In this document: one piece after another, positions 1 to 11,196 of the stretch
How positions within the stretch are numbered: the first letter of the stretch is position 1
Layout of the letters: every line of letters starts with the position of its first letter
Notes under the pieces: generated by a model
What the model was told of the DNA's origin: nothing
The model's database searches: none
What the model saw: only the letters and a program-made list of their open reading frames with translations
Source of the DNA: Xenorhabdus ishibashii
GTDB taxonomy: Bacteria > Pseudomonadota > Gammaproteobacteria > Enterobacterales > Enterobacteriaceae
Assembly (NCBI RefSeq): GCF_002632755.1
Contig: NZ_NJAK01000001.1
Coordinates: 2,294,001-2,358,000 of the forward strand
Direction: 5' to 3'
Length of the DNA stretch: 64,000 nucleotides
Made by a program: the position numbers and the translations under genes

Positions 1-168
1 ACTGTGGTAGCGCAGGCAGTCGTAGAGCAAGGCTTCACGATCAGGCCAAAAATGTTTTATATGGTCGGTTTCAATATTAAAAGGAGTTAAAAGTGTCTCT
101 AGTGTCGCTGACAGGCCATGTTGCTCTAATAAATTCAGGACATGGCTAAGCATATGTTCACGTTGCAC
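1..168 (-). CDS. yjdC: YjdC-type TetR-like regulator, N-terminal part (runs off the window)
   Basis: The reverse strand from a GTG at 168 reads VQREHMLSHVLNLLEQHG and continues to FWPDREALLYDCLRYHS at the window edge. This matches, from memory, the N-terminal helix-turn-helix part of E. coli YjdC, a TetR-like protein encoded just downstream of dsbD. A good Shine-Dalgarno (GGAAGGAGA) precedes the GTG, and the gene starts 24 bases after the dsbD stop on the same strand, so the two are probably co-transcribed. Only about 56 codons are visible. The effector ligand and targets are unknown. Confidence 0.75.
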   Translation of the reverse strand, partial: MQREHMLSHVLNLLEQHGLSATLETLLTPFNIETDHIKHFWPDREALLYDCLRYHS

Positions 169-192
169 GGTGGTTCTCCTTCCAGATTATTT

Positions 193-1965
193 TTATTGTA
201 GATGTTGTAATTGTTGTACATGCTGGTTAAAACGCTGAGCGTCCATAAATCCATTGACTCGCGAACCAGTTAGCTCTTTTCCCTTATCGAAAAACAAGAT
301 CGTGGGGAGTCCCAAGACTTGCATTTTTTGCAACAATTCTTTTTGTTTTGGGGCGTTATCCGTGACATCTGCCTGTAATAAGAGAAATTGGCTTAATTGT
401 GCCTGTACTTGTGGATCACTGAAAGTATATTTTTCAAACTCTTTGCAGGCTACACACCAATCAGCATACAGATCCAACATAATCGGTCGATGATGATTTT
501 CAGTCAGAATTTGACTTAATTCTTGCCAATCAGAGACTTGTTGAAATTGCAAAGTGGTTTTTTGCTGTTCTGCCGCTGGGTTTCCCCATACCCAATCTTG
601 TAAAGGACGTGAAGCGATGAGTGCCAAAACTAGCAATAGGGCTTGTAAAGTCCGCACCCAGCCGTTTTTGCTGTTTAAGGTTAATGCGAACGCCCAACTG
701 AGGAAAGATACTGCCAATATGCTCCACAATCTTATGCCCCATGTGTCACCAAGTACGCGTTCTAGCAGGAAGGCTGGCAAGGCCAATATAATAAATCCGA
801 AAGCCTCTTTAACGTATTGCATCCACGGGCCGCTGCGTGGCAGGAGTTTGTGACCAAATAGTGTGACGGCGATAAGCGGTAAGCCCATTCCCAAGGCATA
901 GAGGTACAAGGTCAAGCCGCCGACCAATGTATTACCGCTTTGAGCGATATAAAGCAAAATAGCACTGAGCGGTGCGGTCGTGCAGGGAGAAGCGATTAAC
1001 CCAGCCAAGGCTCCCATCACAAATACACCAATATAAGAGCCGCTTTGCTGTTGGTTGCTCCAATCTACGAGGCGGGTTTGGAGCGAAGAAGGAAGTTGTA
1101 GTGTATATAGACCAAACATTGATAAGGCGAGCAAGATAAACAGCACTGACAGCCCTACGAGAATGTAAGGATTTTGCAAGGCAGCTTGAAACTGTAAGCC
1201 AGCCGCCGCGACGATTAAACCAAGTATTGTGTAAGTGAGCGCCATTCCCTGAACGTAACTCATGGCGAGCCAAAAGATCCTTTTTAGGCTTTCAGGACGT
1301 TTTTGACCCAAAATAATGCTGGAAATCAGCGGATACATGGGCAGTATGCAGGGAGTAAACGCAATGCCAATGCCAATTAATAACGCCCAGAGTGGCGAAA
1401 ATGGCACATCATGGGATTCGGATGATATATCTCCCTGTTGCAAAGGTGCTTGTGAGGATACGTCTTCTTTATTTGTAACTATGTTGGTTGGTATCGCGGT
1501 TCCATTACTTGATAGGGGGGAGGCAGTAACAGCTTGCAATGGTATGTTTAGGGTCTCAGGTGGATAACAATAACCCGCTTCTGCACATCCTTGATATGTG
1601 ACCTGGAGAGAGCTGTCGTTGGTGGCAGACAGAATGGGAATATCAATCTGTGCCGATTGAAAATAGACTTCTGTCTTGCCAAAAAACTCATCTTCATGAT
1701 CTACACCTTTAGCGTATGTAATTTTACCCAATGATGTTTCTTGGTTAGGAATGATGTTGAATTGTTTTCGATAAAGGTAATAACCGGATTTAATATCCCA
1801 GTTCAGCGTGAGTTTATTTCCTTGTTGCTGAAAATCAAACATGAATGCCTGCTCAGCAGGAAGGTAGAGACTTTTCCCTGATTGCTCAAACAGTGCGCTA
1901 GCTTTGTCAGGAGACAGAGCGATGCTACTGAACAATAGAAACAACATAAGAATACGTTTCATCAT
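193..1965 (-). CDS. dsbD: Thiol:disulfide interchange protein DsbD
   Basis: Inner-membrane protein that carries electrons from cytoplasmic thioredoxin to periplasmic DsbC/DsbG and CcmG. A signal peptide ([16 protein letters not shown]) is followed by the periplasmic alpha domain with its cysteine pair in [11 protein letters not shown], a central domain of about eight membrane segments with the CILPMYP and CTTAP cysteines, and a C-terminal thioredoxin-like gamma domain with DWCVACKEF. About 590 residues, the usual length. The ATGATG at 1965 is preferred because the signal peptide begins there; an upstream in-frame start at 2046 would add 27 non-conserved residues. In E. coli cutA lies between dcuA and dsbD; here it is missing. 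Confidence 0.95.
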   Translation of the reverse strand: MMKRILMLFLLFSSIALSPDKASALFEQSGKSLYLPAEQAFMFDFQQQGNKLTLNWDIKSGYYLYRKQFNIIPNQETSLGKITYAKGVDHEDEFFGKTEVYFQSAQIDIPILSATNDSSLQVTYQGCAEAGYCYPPETLNIPLQAVTASPLSSNGTAIPTNIVTNKEDVSSQAPLQQGDISSESHDVPFSPLWALLIGIGIAFTPCILPMYPLISSIILGQKRPESLKRIFWLAMSYVQGMALTYTILGLIVAAAGLQFQAALQNPYILVGLSVLFILLALSMFGLYTLQLPSSLQTRLVDWSNQQQSGSYIGVFVMGALAGLIASPCTTAPLSAILLYIAQSGNTLVGGLTLYLYALGMGLPLIAVTLFGHKLLPRSGPWMQYVKEAFGFIILALPAFLLERVLGDTWGIRLWSILAVSFLSWAFALTLNSKNGWVRTLQALLLVLALIASRPLQDWVWGNPAAEQQKTTLQFQQVSDWQELSQILTENHHRPIMLDLYADWCVACKEFEKYTFSDPQVQAQLSQFLLLQADVTDNAPKQKELLQKMQVLGLPTILFFDKGKELTGSRVNGFMDAQRFNQHVQQLQHLQ

Positions 1966-2120
1966 AAGATAATCTTTAACCTGCCTGTATCGTGAGTTTG
2001 ATTTGGGAAATTTATTAGAATCTGCACTATAACTGATGACGGCCATAGCAGAAAGTTACTTGTTCAATATTAAGACAATACTGGGTTTTTGACAGGAAAA
2101 GATAGGCAAGGAAGGAAGTT

Positions 2121-2142
2121 TCAGGGGCTGGTATGCCCCTGA
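2121..2142 (-). terminator. Stem-loop downstream of dcuA
   Basis: Perfect 8-bp stem TCAGGGGC/GCCCCTGA with a 6-base loop, 33 bases after the dcuA stop. The reverse strand lacks a proper T-run after it, so termination strength is uncertain. Confidence 0.35.
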
Positions 2143-2174
2143 AGTAACGATGTCAACCAAGCGAAATTGTAAAG

Positions 2175-3476
2175 TTACAAGATAATACCGCCAAACAGGA
2201 AACCGAATGTGACTGCCAATACAACGGCAAGAGTTCCCGGAATAAAGAATGGATGATTGAAGACAAAACGCCCGATACGAGTGGTTCCGGTATCATCCAT
2301 CTGCACGGCTGCAACCAGTGTTGGATAAGTTGGCAGAATAAACAGACCAGACACCGCAGAGAACGAAGCAATCGCTGTTAATGGAGTAACACTCAGTGCC
2401 AGAGCCATTGGCATCAATGCCTTAGCAGTTGCTGCTTGTGAATAGAGCAAGGCTGAACAGAAGAAGAAAATAACTGCCAGCAGCCACGGTTTTGCGTGAA
2501 TCAAACTGCCTGCGGTTTCTTTGATCCAATCGAGATTGGCCTGAACAAAAGTATCCCCCAGCCATGCAACCCCTAAGATACAGATACATGCGCTCATGCC
2601 TGCTTTGAAAGTGCTTGAGTTCAGGATGGCATCGGTATCGACGGAGCAAATAATGGTGGTGAGAGTAGCGATACTGAGCATGATAATCAAAATCGCATTT
2701 GTGGTGTTCATCAGGGGTTTTTCAACCAGGCCGACACTTGGACTATTGATAATGGCATAAATGACAACACTCACGACACCTAACAGGAACAACAGAACAG
2801 AGCATTTTGCTTTGGGTTTGATTTGAATCTGGCTGGCACCGCGCATTTCTATCAAACCATCTTCAAGGCGTTTTTGGTAAACAGGATCATTCGCCAGTTT
2901 GGCATCAAAAAGCCATGAAATAATAAATGACATAAGGATGATGGCACAAAATGTTGAAGGCAGTAATACCATTAAGAGGTGGATATAGCTGATGCCTTGC
3001 CCTTCCATAATAGACGCCATATAAACCACGGCCGCAGAAATCGGCGAAGCAGTGATCCCTATCTGGGCAGCAACAACGGCAGTAGAGAGTGGACGGCATG
3101 GTTTTATGCCTTGCTCTTTGGCAACCTCTGTAATAACGGGCAATGTTGCCAGTGAAATGTTTCCCGTGCCTGCAAATAGCGTCAGAAAATAAGTGACGAT
3201 TGGTGCAAGGATTGTGATGTATTTGGGATTCTTACGCAGTAATTTTTCAGTTTGCTGAACGAGATAATCTAATCCCCCTGCCACTTGCATGGCCGATATC
3301 GCAGCAATGACGGCCATGATAATTGAAATAACATCAAATGGAATACTGCCTGGTTTAACACCGATGGCGGCGAGGATGAGGACACCAATTCCACCAGCAA
3401 AACCAATACCGATTCCCCCTAGTCGTGCTCCCAAAAAAATGGCCAGCAGAACGATGGCTAATTCTACGGCTAACAT
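2175..3476 (-). CDS. dcuA: Anaerobic C4-dicarboxylate transporter DcuA
   Basis: Inner-membrane antiporter exchanging aspartate or fumarate for succinate. The 433-residue product begins MLAVELAIVLLAIFLGARLGGIGIGFAGG, as DcuA does, and shows about ten to eleven hydrophobic segments, matching the usual length of the Dcu family. It lies 139 bases downstream of aspA on the same strand, the conserved aspA-dcuA arrangement in which aspartase turns imported aspartate into fumarate. The hairpin at 3545-3581 lies between them, so dcuA may be read partly by read-through and partly from its own promoter. Confidence 0.95.
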   Translation of the reverse strand: MLAVELAIVLLAIFLGARLGGIGIGFAGGIGVLILAAIGVKPGSIPFDVISIIMAVIAAISAMQVAGGLDYLVQQTEKLLRKNPKYITILAPIVTYFLTLFAGTGNISLATLPVITEVAKEQGIKPCRPLSTAVVAAQIGITASPISAAVVYMASIMEGQGISYIHLLMVLLPSTFCAIILMSFIISWLFDAKLANDPVYQKRLEDGLIEMRGASQIQIKPKAKCSVLLFLLGVVSVVIYAIINSPSVGLVEKPLMNTTNAILIIMLSIATLTTIICSVDTDAILNSSTFKAGMSACICILGVAWLGDTFVQANLDWIKETAGSLIHAKPWLLAVIFFFCSALLYSQAATAKALMPMALALSVTPLTAIASFSAVSGLFILPTYPTLVAAVQMDDTGTTRIGRFVFNHPFFIPGTLAVVLAVTFGFLFGGIIL

Positions 3477-3544
3477 GTTAAATACTCCTTCATTTATTTA
3501 GTATTATGAAAATCTATGGTTAATAGTTTGTGTTTGCGGAAAAT

Positions 3545-3581
3545 TAAAAAGGCACGCTTCCGGTTGGAATAGCGTGCCTTA
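3545..3581 (-). terminator. Rho-independent terminator after aspA
   Basis: Stem AAGGCACGCT/AGCGTGCCTT (3549-3558 with 3571-3580) followed on the reverse strand by TTTTTAATTT. It sits between aspA and dcuA and would attenuate read-through. Confidence 0.8.
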
Positions 3582-3615
3582 ATAATTAAGACGAACTTGT
3601 TATTATAATCATTAA

Positions 3616-5040
3616 TTAGTCATCAAAACGTTTTGCTTTATAAGTTGGATGTTTTAGGTTCTCAACGGAGAAAATATCATCTAATTCAGTTTCGGTCAGT
3701 AAGCCGCGCTCAAGCACGACTTCACGGACGCTTTTGCCCGTTTCAGCACAGATCTTGCCCACGATATCACCATTATGGTGACCAATAAATGGGTTCAGAT
3801 AAGTTACGATCCCGATGGAGTTGAAGACGAAACTTTCACAGACTTCTTTATTGGCAGTAATACCGTTGATACATTTTTCAACCAAATTACGGCAGGCATT
3901 GCTCAGGATAGCTATAGATTCAAACATAGCCTGACCAATCGCAGGTTCCATTACGTTAAGCTGTAACTGACCAGCTTCTGCTGCCATAGTGACGCAGGTA
4001 TCATTACCGATGACTTTGAAGCAAACCTGGTTAACAACTTCTGGCACAACGGGGTTAACTTTCGCTGGCATGATGGAGGAACCAGCCTGCAATTCTGGCA
4101 GGTTGATTTCATTCAGACCAGCACGAGGACCGGAAGAGAGCAGACGCAAGTCATTACAAATCTTGGACATCTTAACCGCCAGACGCTTCAATGCGCTGTG
4201 AACCATAACGTAAGCTCCACAGTCAGAAGTAGCTTCTATCAAATCTTCTGCTGGTTGGCAAGGCAATCCTGTGACTTCGGCCAATTTTTCAACGACCAGT
4301 TTTTGGTAACCTGGTGCAGTATTCAGGCCAGTACCGATAGCGGTTGCGCCAAGGTTCACTTCCAGCAGTAGCTCTGCCGTGCGATTGATGTTTTTGATCT
4401 CTTCTTTCAACAGCACGGAAAAAGCACGGAATTCTTGACCCAGTGTCATTGGAACTGCATCTTGCAACTGGGTACGACCCATTTTCAGGATGTCGTCGAA
4501 TTCAACCCCTTTTTTGTCGAAGCCTTCTTTCAGCAATTCGATGGAATCAATTAAGTGCATCAAGGAGTTATAAACAGCAATACGGAAGCCAGTAGGGTAA
4601 GCGTCATTGGTTGACTGACTTCTATTCAGGTGATCATTTGGGTTCAGGTACTCATATTCACCTTTTTGATGCCCCATCAATTCCAGGCCGATATTTGCCA
4701 ACACCTCATTAGTGTTCATGTTCAATGAAGTACCGGCACCACCCTGAAAGACATCAACAGGGAACTGATCCATACATTTGTTTTTAATGAGAACTTCATC
4801 ACAGGCTTTGACAATGATATCTGCCACTTTTCCAGGAATAGTATGGAGTTCTTTGTTTGCCAGTGCCGCGGCTTTTTTCACCATCACCATGCCACGGATG
4901 AATTCAGGCACATTGTTGATGGTACGGTCACTGATATAAAAGTTTTCAATCGCACGCAGAGTGTGAATACCGTAGTAGGCTTCAGCAGGAACTTCTCGTT
5001 TACCTAACAGGTCTTCTTCGATACGAATGTTGTTTGACAT
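3616..5040 (-). CDS. aspA: Aspartate ammonia-lyase (aspartase)
   Basis: Deaminates L-aspartate reversibly to fumarate and ammonia in the cytoplasm, feeding fumarate respiration. The 474-residue protein carries the fumarase/aspartase signature [11 protein letters not shown] near residue 320, the flexible loop with the catalytic serine, and the substrate-binding stretch around [13 protein letters not shown] [13 protein letters not shown]. Length is normal (E. coli AspA 478). A CRP-like site lies about 200 bases upstream (5237-5252), consistent with the known cAMP-CRP control of aspA. Downstream is dcuA on the same strand. Confidence 0.97.
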   Translation of the reverse strand: MSNNIRIEEDLLGKREVPAEAYYGIHTLRAIENFYISDRTINNVPEFIRGMVMVKKAAALANKELHTIPGKVADIIVKACDEVLIKNKCMDQFPVDVFQGGAGTSLNMNTNEVLANIGLELMGHQKGEYEYLNPNDHLNRSQSTNDAYPTGFRIAVYNSLMHLIDSIELLKEGFDKKGVEFDDILKMGRTQLQDAVPMTLGQEFRAFSVLLKEEIKNINRTAELLLEVNLGATAIGTGLNTAPGYQKLVVEKLAEVTGLPCQPAEDLIEATSDCGAYVMVHSALKRLAVKMSKICNDLRLLSSGPRAGLNEINLPELQAGSSIMPAKVNPVVPEVVNQVCFKVIGNDTCVTMAAEAGQLQLNVMEPAIGQAMFESIAILSNACRNLVEKCINGITANKEVCESFVFNSIGIVTYLNPFIGHHNGDIVGKICAETGKSVREVVLERGLLTETELDDIFSVENLKHPTYKAKRFDD

Positions 5041-5236
5041 GAGAACCTTCTTAAAATTTGGATACGTTTTTTGACTGTTCTATTACGTGTTTGTTGAAAA
5101 AAATGTTGCCGACAACAATTTCCCTGATATTAGACACTTATCATGAAATTGCTGGCGCGATCATATGTGGATTTGTGAGAAATGCCTTGAACCTGGATCA
5201 CTTTATAGTGCTATTTTATTAATGAAATAGCATATG

Positions 5237-5252
5237 TGTGATTAAGGTCACG
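5237..5252. promoter_or_regulatory. CRP-like binding site between aspA and fxsA
   Basis: TGTGA-TTAAGG-TCACG matches the CRP consensus TGTGA-N6-TCACA in nine of ten positions. It lies in the 332-base divergent region between aspA (-) and fxsA (+), which also contains AT-rich segments typical of promoters. CRP control of aspA is known in E. coli; for this genome it is inferred. Confidence 0.65.
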
Positions 5253-5372
5253 ATTACGGAGAGAAAAAGTTAAGAGTTTGAAGTATTGAAAACGATCACG
5301 ATTATCCCCACATGTGTTATCTAACACCATATTATGTGATCTAACCCCCAATAATAATGAAAGGAGAACCAC

Positions 5373-5894
5373 GTGCGTTGGCTCCCGCTTATCCTTATAT
5401 GCCTTCTGGTTTACATCGAGTCTGTCCTGTTTGTTCGGATTGCCTCTGAAGTTGGGGTCTTGTTGACTCTGTTACTGGTTATTCTTACGTCTTGTCTTGG
5501 TGTATCCCTTGTGCGTAATCAGGGCATCAAGAATTTCATTTCTATGCAGCAAAAACTCGCGGCAGGTGAGAGTCCTGCGCAAGAAGCTGTTAAAAGTGTT
5601 TCTTTGGTCATAGCTGGGTTTTTACTGATATTGCCTGGTTTTTTCACCGATTTTCTCGGATTACTGTTGTTATTGTCTCCGGTACAGAAATTTCTGACAG
5701 CGAAGTTATTGCCTCATATTAAGTTTTACCGTCCAAATACTTTTTATGGTTCCGGTAATCATGGTCAGAACGGGCAGACTTTTGAGGGAGAATATGAACG
5801 CAGGAAAGATGATGCTTCTCATATATTGGATGACCAAAAATCCGCTGAGCAAAAGAATTCTGGTGAATCTGGCAGCGAACGCAATAAGAAATGA
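5373..5894 (+). CDS. fxsA: FxsA family membrane protein
   Basis: Small inner-membrane protein. E. coli FxsA (suppressor of F exclusion of phage T7) is similar at the N-terminus (MRWLP...YIES, SLVRNQG, LLLPGFFTDFLG). Here 173 residues with hydrophobic segments at about 4-48 and 76-105, and a polar C-terminal tail rich in charged residues. The start is GTG at 5373, behind AAAGGAGAACC. It is just upstream of groSL, as in E. coli. Overproduction in E. coli relieves F-plasmid exclusion; its normal role is unclear. Confidence 0.9.
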   Translation: MRWLPLILICLLVYIESVLFVRIASEVGVLLTLLLVILTSCLGVSLVRNQGIKNFISMQQKLAAGESPAQEAVKSVSLVIAGFLLILPGFFTDFLGLLLLLSPVQKFLTAKLLPHIKFYRPNTFYGSGNHGQNGQTFEGEYERRKDDASHILDDQKSAEQKNSGESGSERNKK

Positions 5895-5914
5895 AAATAT
5901 TTTTGCTACCCACC

Positions 5915-5943
5915 CTTGAAGTCATGATTTCAAGCCCCAATTT
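5915..5943 (+). promoter_or_regulatory. Heat-shock (sigma-32) promoter of groSL
   Basis: CTTGAA at 5915-5920 and CCCCAATTT at 5935-5943 with a 14-base spacer match the sigma-32 consensus (CTTGAA, then CCCCATNT). It lies about 80 bases upstream of groS and after the fxsA stop, the standard position. Confidence 0.85.
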
Positions 5944-6025
5944 GTAGCTTCGTGATACTGGTTCTGTTGGGTTCTGGTATCAATCCTCTTACCTGATATG
6001 GACTTTATTTATAGGAGATCTATCA

Positions 6026-6319
6026 ATGAAAATTCGTCCATTACATGACCGCGTTATCATTAAACGTACAGAAGTTGAATCAAAATCTGCTGGCGGTATT
6101 GTTTTGACAGGCTCCGCTGCGGGCAAATCTACCCGTGGAAAAGTTCTGGCAGTCGGCAATGGTCGCATTCTCGAAAACGGGGAAGTGAAGGCGCTGGACG
6201 TAAAAGTGGGTGATACCGTCATTTTTAATGAAGGTTACGGCGTTAAAACAGAAAAGATCGATAATGAAGAAGTATTGATCATGTCTGAGAGCGACATTCT
6301 GGCAATTGTTGAAGCGTAA
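6026..6319 (+). CDS. groS: Co-chaperonin GroES
   Basis: Forms the heptameric lid of the GroEL folding chamber. The 97-residue sequence starts [14 protein letters not shown] and contains the mobile loop region with [10 protein letters not shown] that binds GroEL. Shine-Dalgarno AGGAGATC precedes the ATG. It is the first gene of the groSL operon, 61 bases before groL, driven by the sigma-32 promoter upstream. Confidence 0.98.
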   Translation: MKIRPLHDRVIIKRTEVESKSAGGIVLTGSAAGKSTRGKVLAVGNGRILENGEVKALDVKVGDTVIFNEGYGVKTEKIDNEEVLIMSESDILAIVEA

Positions 6320-6368
6320 TAGAGAATCTTATTATTACGCTTAGATCTTCTTAATTGAATGAATTTAA

Positions 6369-8027
<1,659 letters not shown>

Positions 8028-8077
8028 TGCTGTTCATCCTGATGATGGAATTATTCATCCGTTAGGATAAGCCCTTA

Positions 8078-8116
8078 AAGGCGAGCAGGAGAAACTTGCT
8101 CGCCTTTTTGTTTTTT
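8078..8116 (+). terminator. groSL terminator
   Basis: Stem AGGCGAGCA/TTGCTCGCCT followed by TTTTGTTTTTT, 50 bases after groL. Confidence 0.9.
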
Positions 8117-8138
8117 CCTATAACCCATGAGGGAAGTT

Positions 8139-8480
8139 ATGCGAATTAAAATTTTGTTGGGTGCGTCAGTATTACTATTAGCGGGGTGCACAACAACTCA
8201 CCAATTAACCTCTGCTGGCGCTAATGTGCGTTTTGTGGATACACAACCAAATAGTGAATGCCAACGGTTAGGTGAAGTTACTGGTACTCAAAGCAACTGG
8301 CTCAATGGTGTTAGCAATGAAAGCAGTTCTATGCGCAGTGCAGCCAATGACTTACGTAATAAAGCGGCTGAAATGGGTGGCAATGTTATTTATGGCATAA
8401 ATAGTCCATCAGAGGGATTGTTGGCGAGTTTTGTTCCTCTTGATAGCAAAATGGTTGGTCAGGTCTATAAGTGCCCCTAG
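8139..8480 (+). CDS. yjeI: DUF4156 lipoprotein, YjeI-like
   Basis: Predicted lipoprotein of 113 residues. The signal peptide MRIKILLGASVLLLAGC ends in a lipobox (LAGC), so the mature protein starts at Cys17 and is probably outer-membrane attached. DUF4156 features visible are the mid-protein AANDLRNKAAEMGGNVIYG and a C-terminal cysteine. The ATG at 8139 is chosen over an in-frame ATG at 8127 because GAGGGAAG sits just before it. It lies between groEL and epmB, as yjeI does in E. coli. Function unknown. Confidence 0.85.
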   Translation: MRIKILLGASVLLLAGCTTTHQLTSAGANVRFVDTQPNSECQRLGEVTGTQSNWLNGVSNESSSMRSAANDLRNKAAEMGGNVIYGINSPSEGLLASFVPLDSKMVGQVYKCP

Positions 8481-8648
8481 ATATTAATCGATGGGGTTAG
8501 TAGAAAATGGTTCGGGCAATTCCCAGAAAGAATGTTTCGAAACCCAAGAGTTGCGTATACATTTAGTTTCTGTGCATTGCCCAGTTAGAAAAGCTTTAAT
8601 GATGATAGTATTGGCCTAATCAGTAATCGATTGGCACAGCAACTGTCA

Positions 8649-9677
8649 CTAGTTTTGAGCCAGCCCTAAATCCAGCGGTGTTTTGCTTGGTTCCCCACCA
8701 ATTTCTCTGGTCAGACTCGGAACCAGATAACCGGAAACTTTAGTTAATAATTCTCGCATGATGGCTTTTGCCTCTTCATCGTCCACGAGAAAATGTGCGG
8801 CACCTTGAACTTTATCCAGAACGTGGATGTAGTAAGGTAGTATGCCTGCGTCAAAGAGTGCATTACTTAAATCGGCCAAAGTATCCGCGTTATTATTGAC
8901 ATCACGTAACATTACACTTTGATTCAGCAGTGTTACCCCAGCTTGTTTTAGTCGCATCATACTTGTGCGGAACGCGTCATCAATTTCATTTGCATGGTTG
9001 ATATGGGTCACCATGATCACCTGCAAACGAGTTTGTGCTAGACGATCACACAGTGAAAGCGTGATTCGATCAGGGATCACAACCGGCAAACGCGTATGAA
9101 TACGTAACCGCTTAATGTGTGGAATGGACTCAAGGCGACTGATTAACCAGTCCAGTTCATGATCCTTAGCCATTAGCGGATCACCACCAGAGAAGATAAT
9201 TTCGTCAAGCTCTGGGTGTTGTTCAATATAATCCAGAGCGAGCAGCCAATTGCTTTTACTACCTTTATTATCTGAATAAGGAAAATGACGACGAAAACAA
9301 TAGCGACAATTAACCGCGCAGCCCCCTTTAACCAATAGCAAGGCTCGATTGCGATATTTATGCAATAGTCCCGGAACCACACTACGTTGTTCATCCAATG
9401 GGTCAGTAGAAAAACCAGAGGATATAACAAACTCTTCCCGTGAGGTCAGAACCTGTAATAGAAGAGGATCATGGGGATCGCCTTTTTTCATCCGTGTTAC
9501 AAATGCTTTTGGCACACGTAGAGGAAATAAGCGCTTTGCTTCATTGCCTTCTTGTAACTCCGTGTGTGTGTTTAAAGATAATAGTTGTAATAACTCATTG
9601 GGATCAGTAATAACATCCGCGAGTTGTTGTAGCCAGGCTTCTCTGACAGGGTGAATATGGGTTATAATGTGTGCCAT
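8649..9677 (-). CDS. epmB: EF-P beta-lysylation protein EpmB (lysine 2,3-aminomutase family)
   Basis: Radical-SAM enzyme that converts (S)-alpha-lysine to (R)-beta-lysine, which EpmA attaches to EF-P. The cluster motif CAVNCRYCFRRHFPY (CxxxCxxC) is near residue 120 and GGDPL follows. At 342 residues it equals the short EpmB form rather than catabolic KamA. It is divergent from efp with only 40 bases between the starts, so the enzyme and its substrate protein are encoded back to back. EpmA is not in the window. Confidence 0.95.
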   Translation of the reverse strand: MAHIITHIHPVREAWLQQLADVITDPNELLQLLSLNTHTELQEGNEAKRLFPLRVPKAFVTRMKKGDPHDPLLLQVLTSREEFVISSGFSTDPLDEQRSVVPGLLHKYRNRALLLVKGGCAVNCRYCFRRHFPYSDNKGSKSNWLLALDYIEQHPELDEIIFSGGDPLMAKDHELDWLISRLESIPHIKRLRIHTRLPVVIPDRITLSLCDRLAQTRLQVIMVTHINHANEIDDAFRTSMMRLKQAGVTLLNQSVMLRDVNNNADTLADLSNALFDAGILPYYIHVLDKVQGAAHFLVDDEEAKAIMRELLTKVSGYLVPSLTREIGGEPSKTPLDLGLAQN

Positions 9678-9717
9678 TTTTTGGCTAAGCCATTTTGTTA
9701 AAAATTAGAGGATCTCC

Positions 9718-10284
9718 ATGGCTACTTATAGTACCAATGAATTCCGTTCAGGTCTTAAAATCATGTTAGATGGCGAGCCGTGCGCTATTCTTGACAGTGA
9801 ATTTGTTAAACCAGGTAAAGGGCAAGCATTCGCCCGTGTTCGTATTCGTAAACTGATCTCTGGTAAACTGCTGGAAAAAACTTTTAAATCAACAGATTCT
9901 GTTGAAAGCGCAGATGTCATGGATGTCAACCTGACTTATTTGTACAACGATGGTGAATTCTGGCACTTCATGAACAACGAAACTTTCGAGCAGTTGGCTG
10001 CGGATGAGAAAGCCGTTGGTGACAGTGCAAAATGGCTGATCGATCAGGCAGAATGTATTCTGACTCTGTGGGATGGCCGTCCTATCGCTGTAACTCCACC
10101 AAATTTTGTTGAACTGGAAATCGTTGATACCGATCCAGGTCTGAAAGGTGATACTGCTGGTACCGGCGGTAAACCGGCAACCCTGAGCACTGGCGCCGTA
10201 GTTAAAGTACCTCTGTTTGTACAGCTCGGCGAAGTGATCAAAGTTGACACTCGTTCTGGCGAATACGTTTCTCGCGTGAAATAA
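9718..10284 (+). CDS. efp: Elongation factor P
   Basis: Translation factor that rescues ribosomes stalled at polyproline. 188 residues, full length. The modified residue Lys34 is present in KPGKGQAF, agreeing with the neighbouring EpmB, and the C-terminal OB domain ends in GEYVSRVK. Shine-Dalgarno AGAGGATC precedes ATG 9718. A strong terminator follows at 10305. Confidence 0.98.
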   Translation: MATYSTNEFRSGLKIMLDGEPCAILDSEFVKPGKGQAFARVRIRKLISGKLLEKTFKSTDSVESADVMDVNLTYLYNDGEFWHFMNNETFEQLAADEKAVGDSAKWLIDQAECILTLWDGRPIAVTPPNFVELEIVDTDPGLKGDTAGTGGKPATLSTGAVVKVPLFVQLGEVIKVDTRSGEYVSRVK

Positions 10285-10304
10285 TCACGTTTGCTATTCT
10301 AAAA

Positions 10305-10343
10305 AAACCGCAGCCTCTTCGTCTAGAGGTTGCGGTTTTTTTG
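10305..10343 (+). terminator. efp terminator
   Basis: Stem AACCGCAGCCTCT/AGAGGTTGCGGTT (one G-T pair) followed by a run of seven or more T. Confidence 0.9.
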
Positions 10344-10389
10344 TTATAACTCGTTGGGTATTATCATTGTGGCTATCAGATCAGATGGC

Positions 10390-10461
10390 TATAATCCAAT
10401 TTCATTTCTTACCGTTATCCTGGACGACCTGGATAAACGTCATCTCACCGGGGACGACCCC
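10390..10461 (+). ncRNA. Guanidine-II (mini-ykkC) riboswitch with its promoter -10 box
   Basis: TATAAT at 10390-10395 is a consensus -10 box. Downstream are the two ACGA-loop hairpins that define the mini-ykkC class. P1 is TTATCC-T-GG/ACGA/CC-T-GGATAA (10415-10436) and P2 is GGGG/ACGA/CCCC (10450-10461). The second hairpin ends about 26 bases before the sugE start, close enough to occlude the ribosome-binding site. The class is known to bind guanidine and raise expression of SugE-type exporters. Confidence 0.9.
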
Positions 10462-10487
10462 ACTTGCCATTATATAAAGGGAACGAC

Positions 10488-10802
10488 ATGTCTTGGTTGA
10501 TCCTTCTGATTGCTGGTTTATTGGAAGTCGTGTGGGCGGTGGGCTTAAAATATACCCACGGTTTTTCACGCTGGGTGCCGAGTTTAATTACGATCAGCGC
10601 AATGATCGTTAGTATGGGATTGCTAGCCTATGCTATGAAAAATCTACCGGCAGGAACTGCCTACGCTGTATGGACAGGCATTGGAGTGGTAGGTACGGCA
10701 ATTTTCGGCATCATGGTGTTGGGAGAGTCTGCGAATTTCGCTCGGATATTGAGCCTAGGCCTGATTGTGACAGGTATTATTGGCTTAAAGCTGGCGAGCT
10801 GA
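10488..10802 (+). CDS. sugE: Guanidinium exporter SugE/Gdx (SMR family)
   Basis: Four-helix small multidrug resistance protein exchanging guanidinium for protons. 104 residues from [23 protein letters not shown], with the essential glutamate (E13 region) in [11 protein letters not shown] and the G-x-W-P-less SugE pattern [11 protein letters not shown]. The start at 10488 follows AAGGGAACGAC. An upstream in-frame start at 10464 would run through the riboswitch tail and is rejected. The guanidine-II riboswitch upstream supports the guanidinium role rather than general drug efflux. Confidence 0.93.
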   Translation: MSWLILLIAGLLEVVWAVGLKYTHGFSRWVPSLITISAMIVSMGLLAYAMKNLPAGTAYAVWTGIGVVGTAIFGIMVLGESANFARILSLGLIVTGIIGLKLAS

Positions 10803-10812
10803 TTGCTTATAA

Positions 10813-10839
10813 ATAAACCCAGCGTAGTGCTGGGTTTAT
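10813..10839. terminator. Bidirectional terminator between sugE and the Ner-like gene
   Basis: Perfect 11-bp stem ATAAACCCAGC/GCTGGGTTTAT with a 5-base loop between convergent genes, with AT-rich flanks on both sides. Confidence 0.8.
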
Positions 10840-10841
10840 AA

Positions 10842-11054
10842 TTATTTCTTTTCATAACGCGAAGGCCATATTTCTTCTGGTGTGCGTCCTAGCGCTGTTG
10901 CAATAAGACGTTCGCCTTTTGGCCAGTGACGTTGCAATGCATTGGCAAGAGTTGATGACGCCAGCCCTGCTGTTCGCGATACTTCTGACAGTGTTGTTCC
11001 GCGTTTTTTCAATTCAGCGATGATATCAGCAGAATGCCAGTCTTTTTTTTCCAT
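10842..11054 (-). CDS. Ner-like (Nlp/SfsB family) DNA-binding protein
   Basis: Small helix-turn-helix protein of 70 residues: MEKKDWHSADIIAELKKRG, then TLSEVSRTAGLASSTLANAL (recognition region) and EEIWPSRYEKK. This is the pattern of phage Mu Ner and the E. coli homologue Nlp (SfsB). The ATG at 11054 is preferred, with GGAGAGC nine bases upstream; a TTG at 11069 is possible. The two GACT-ATA-AGTC-type operator halves at 11107-11174 lie just upstream, so it may share control with the divergent controller gene at 11197. Target genes are unknown. Confidence 0.8.
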   Translation of the reverse strand: MEKKDWHSADIIAELKKRGTTLSEVSRTAGLASSTLANALQRHWPKGERLIATALGRTPEEIWPSRYEKK

Positions 11055-11106
11055 CCTTAAGCTCTCCAATTATCTTTTTAATTAAAAAGTAAATGAGTAT
11101 TCAGTA

Positions 11107-11174
11107 GACTATAAGTCACACATCATAGCATAACTCTAGCTGAAACGTGACTTATAGTCCGTGGTCGGATAAGT
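11107..11174. promoter_or_regulatory. Controller-protein type operator (C-boxes)
   Basis: GACTATAAGTCAC (11107-11119) and its exact reverse complement GTGACTTATAGTC (11147-11159) are separated by 27 bases, and the second copy continues CCGTGGTCGGATAAGT. GACTTATAGTCCGTG is the classic C-box layout of controller genes such as C.Esp1396I (recalled, not searched). The site ends 22 bases before the controller gene start and lacks a Shine-Dalgarno after it, also usual for these genes. Confidence 0.75.
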
Positions 11175-11196
11175 AACATGAATCGATACTTATCGG

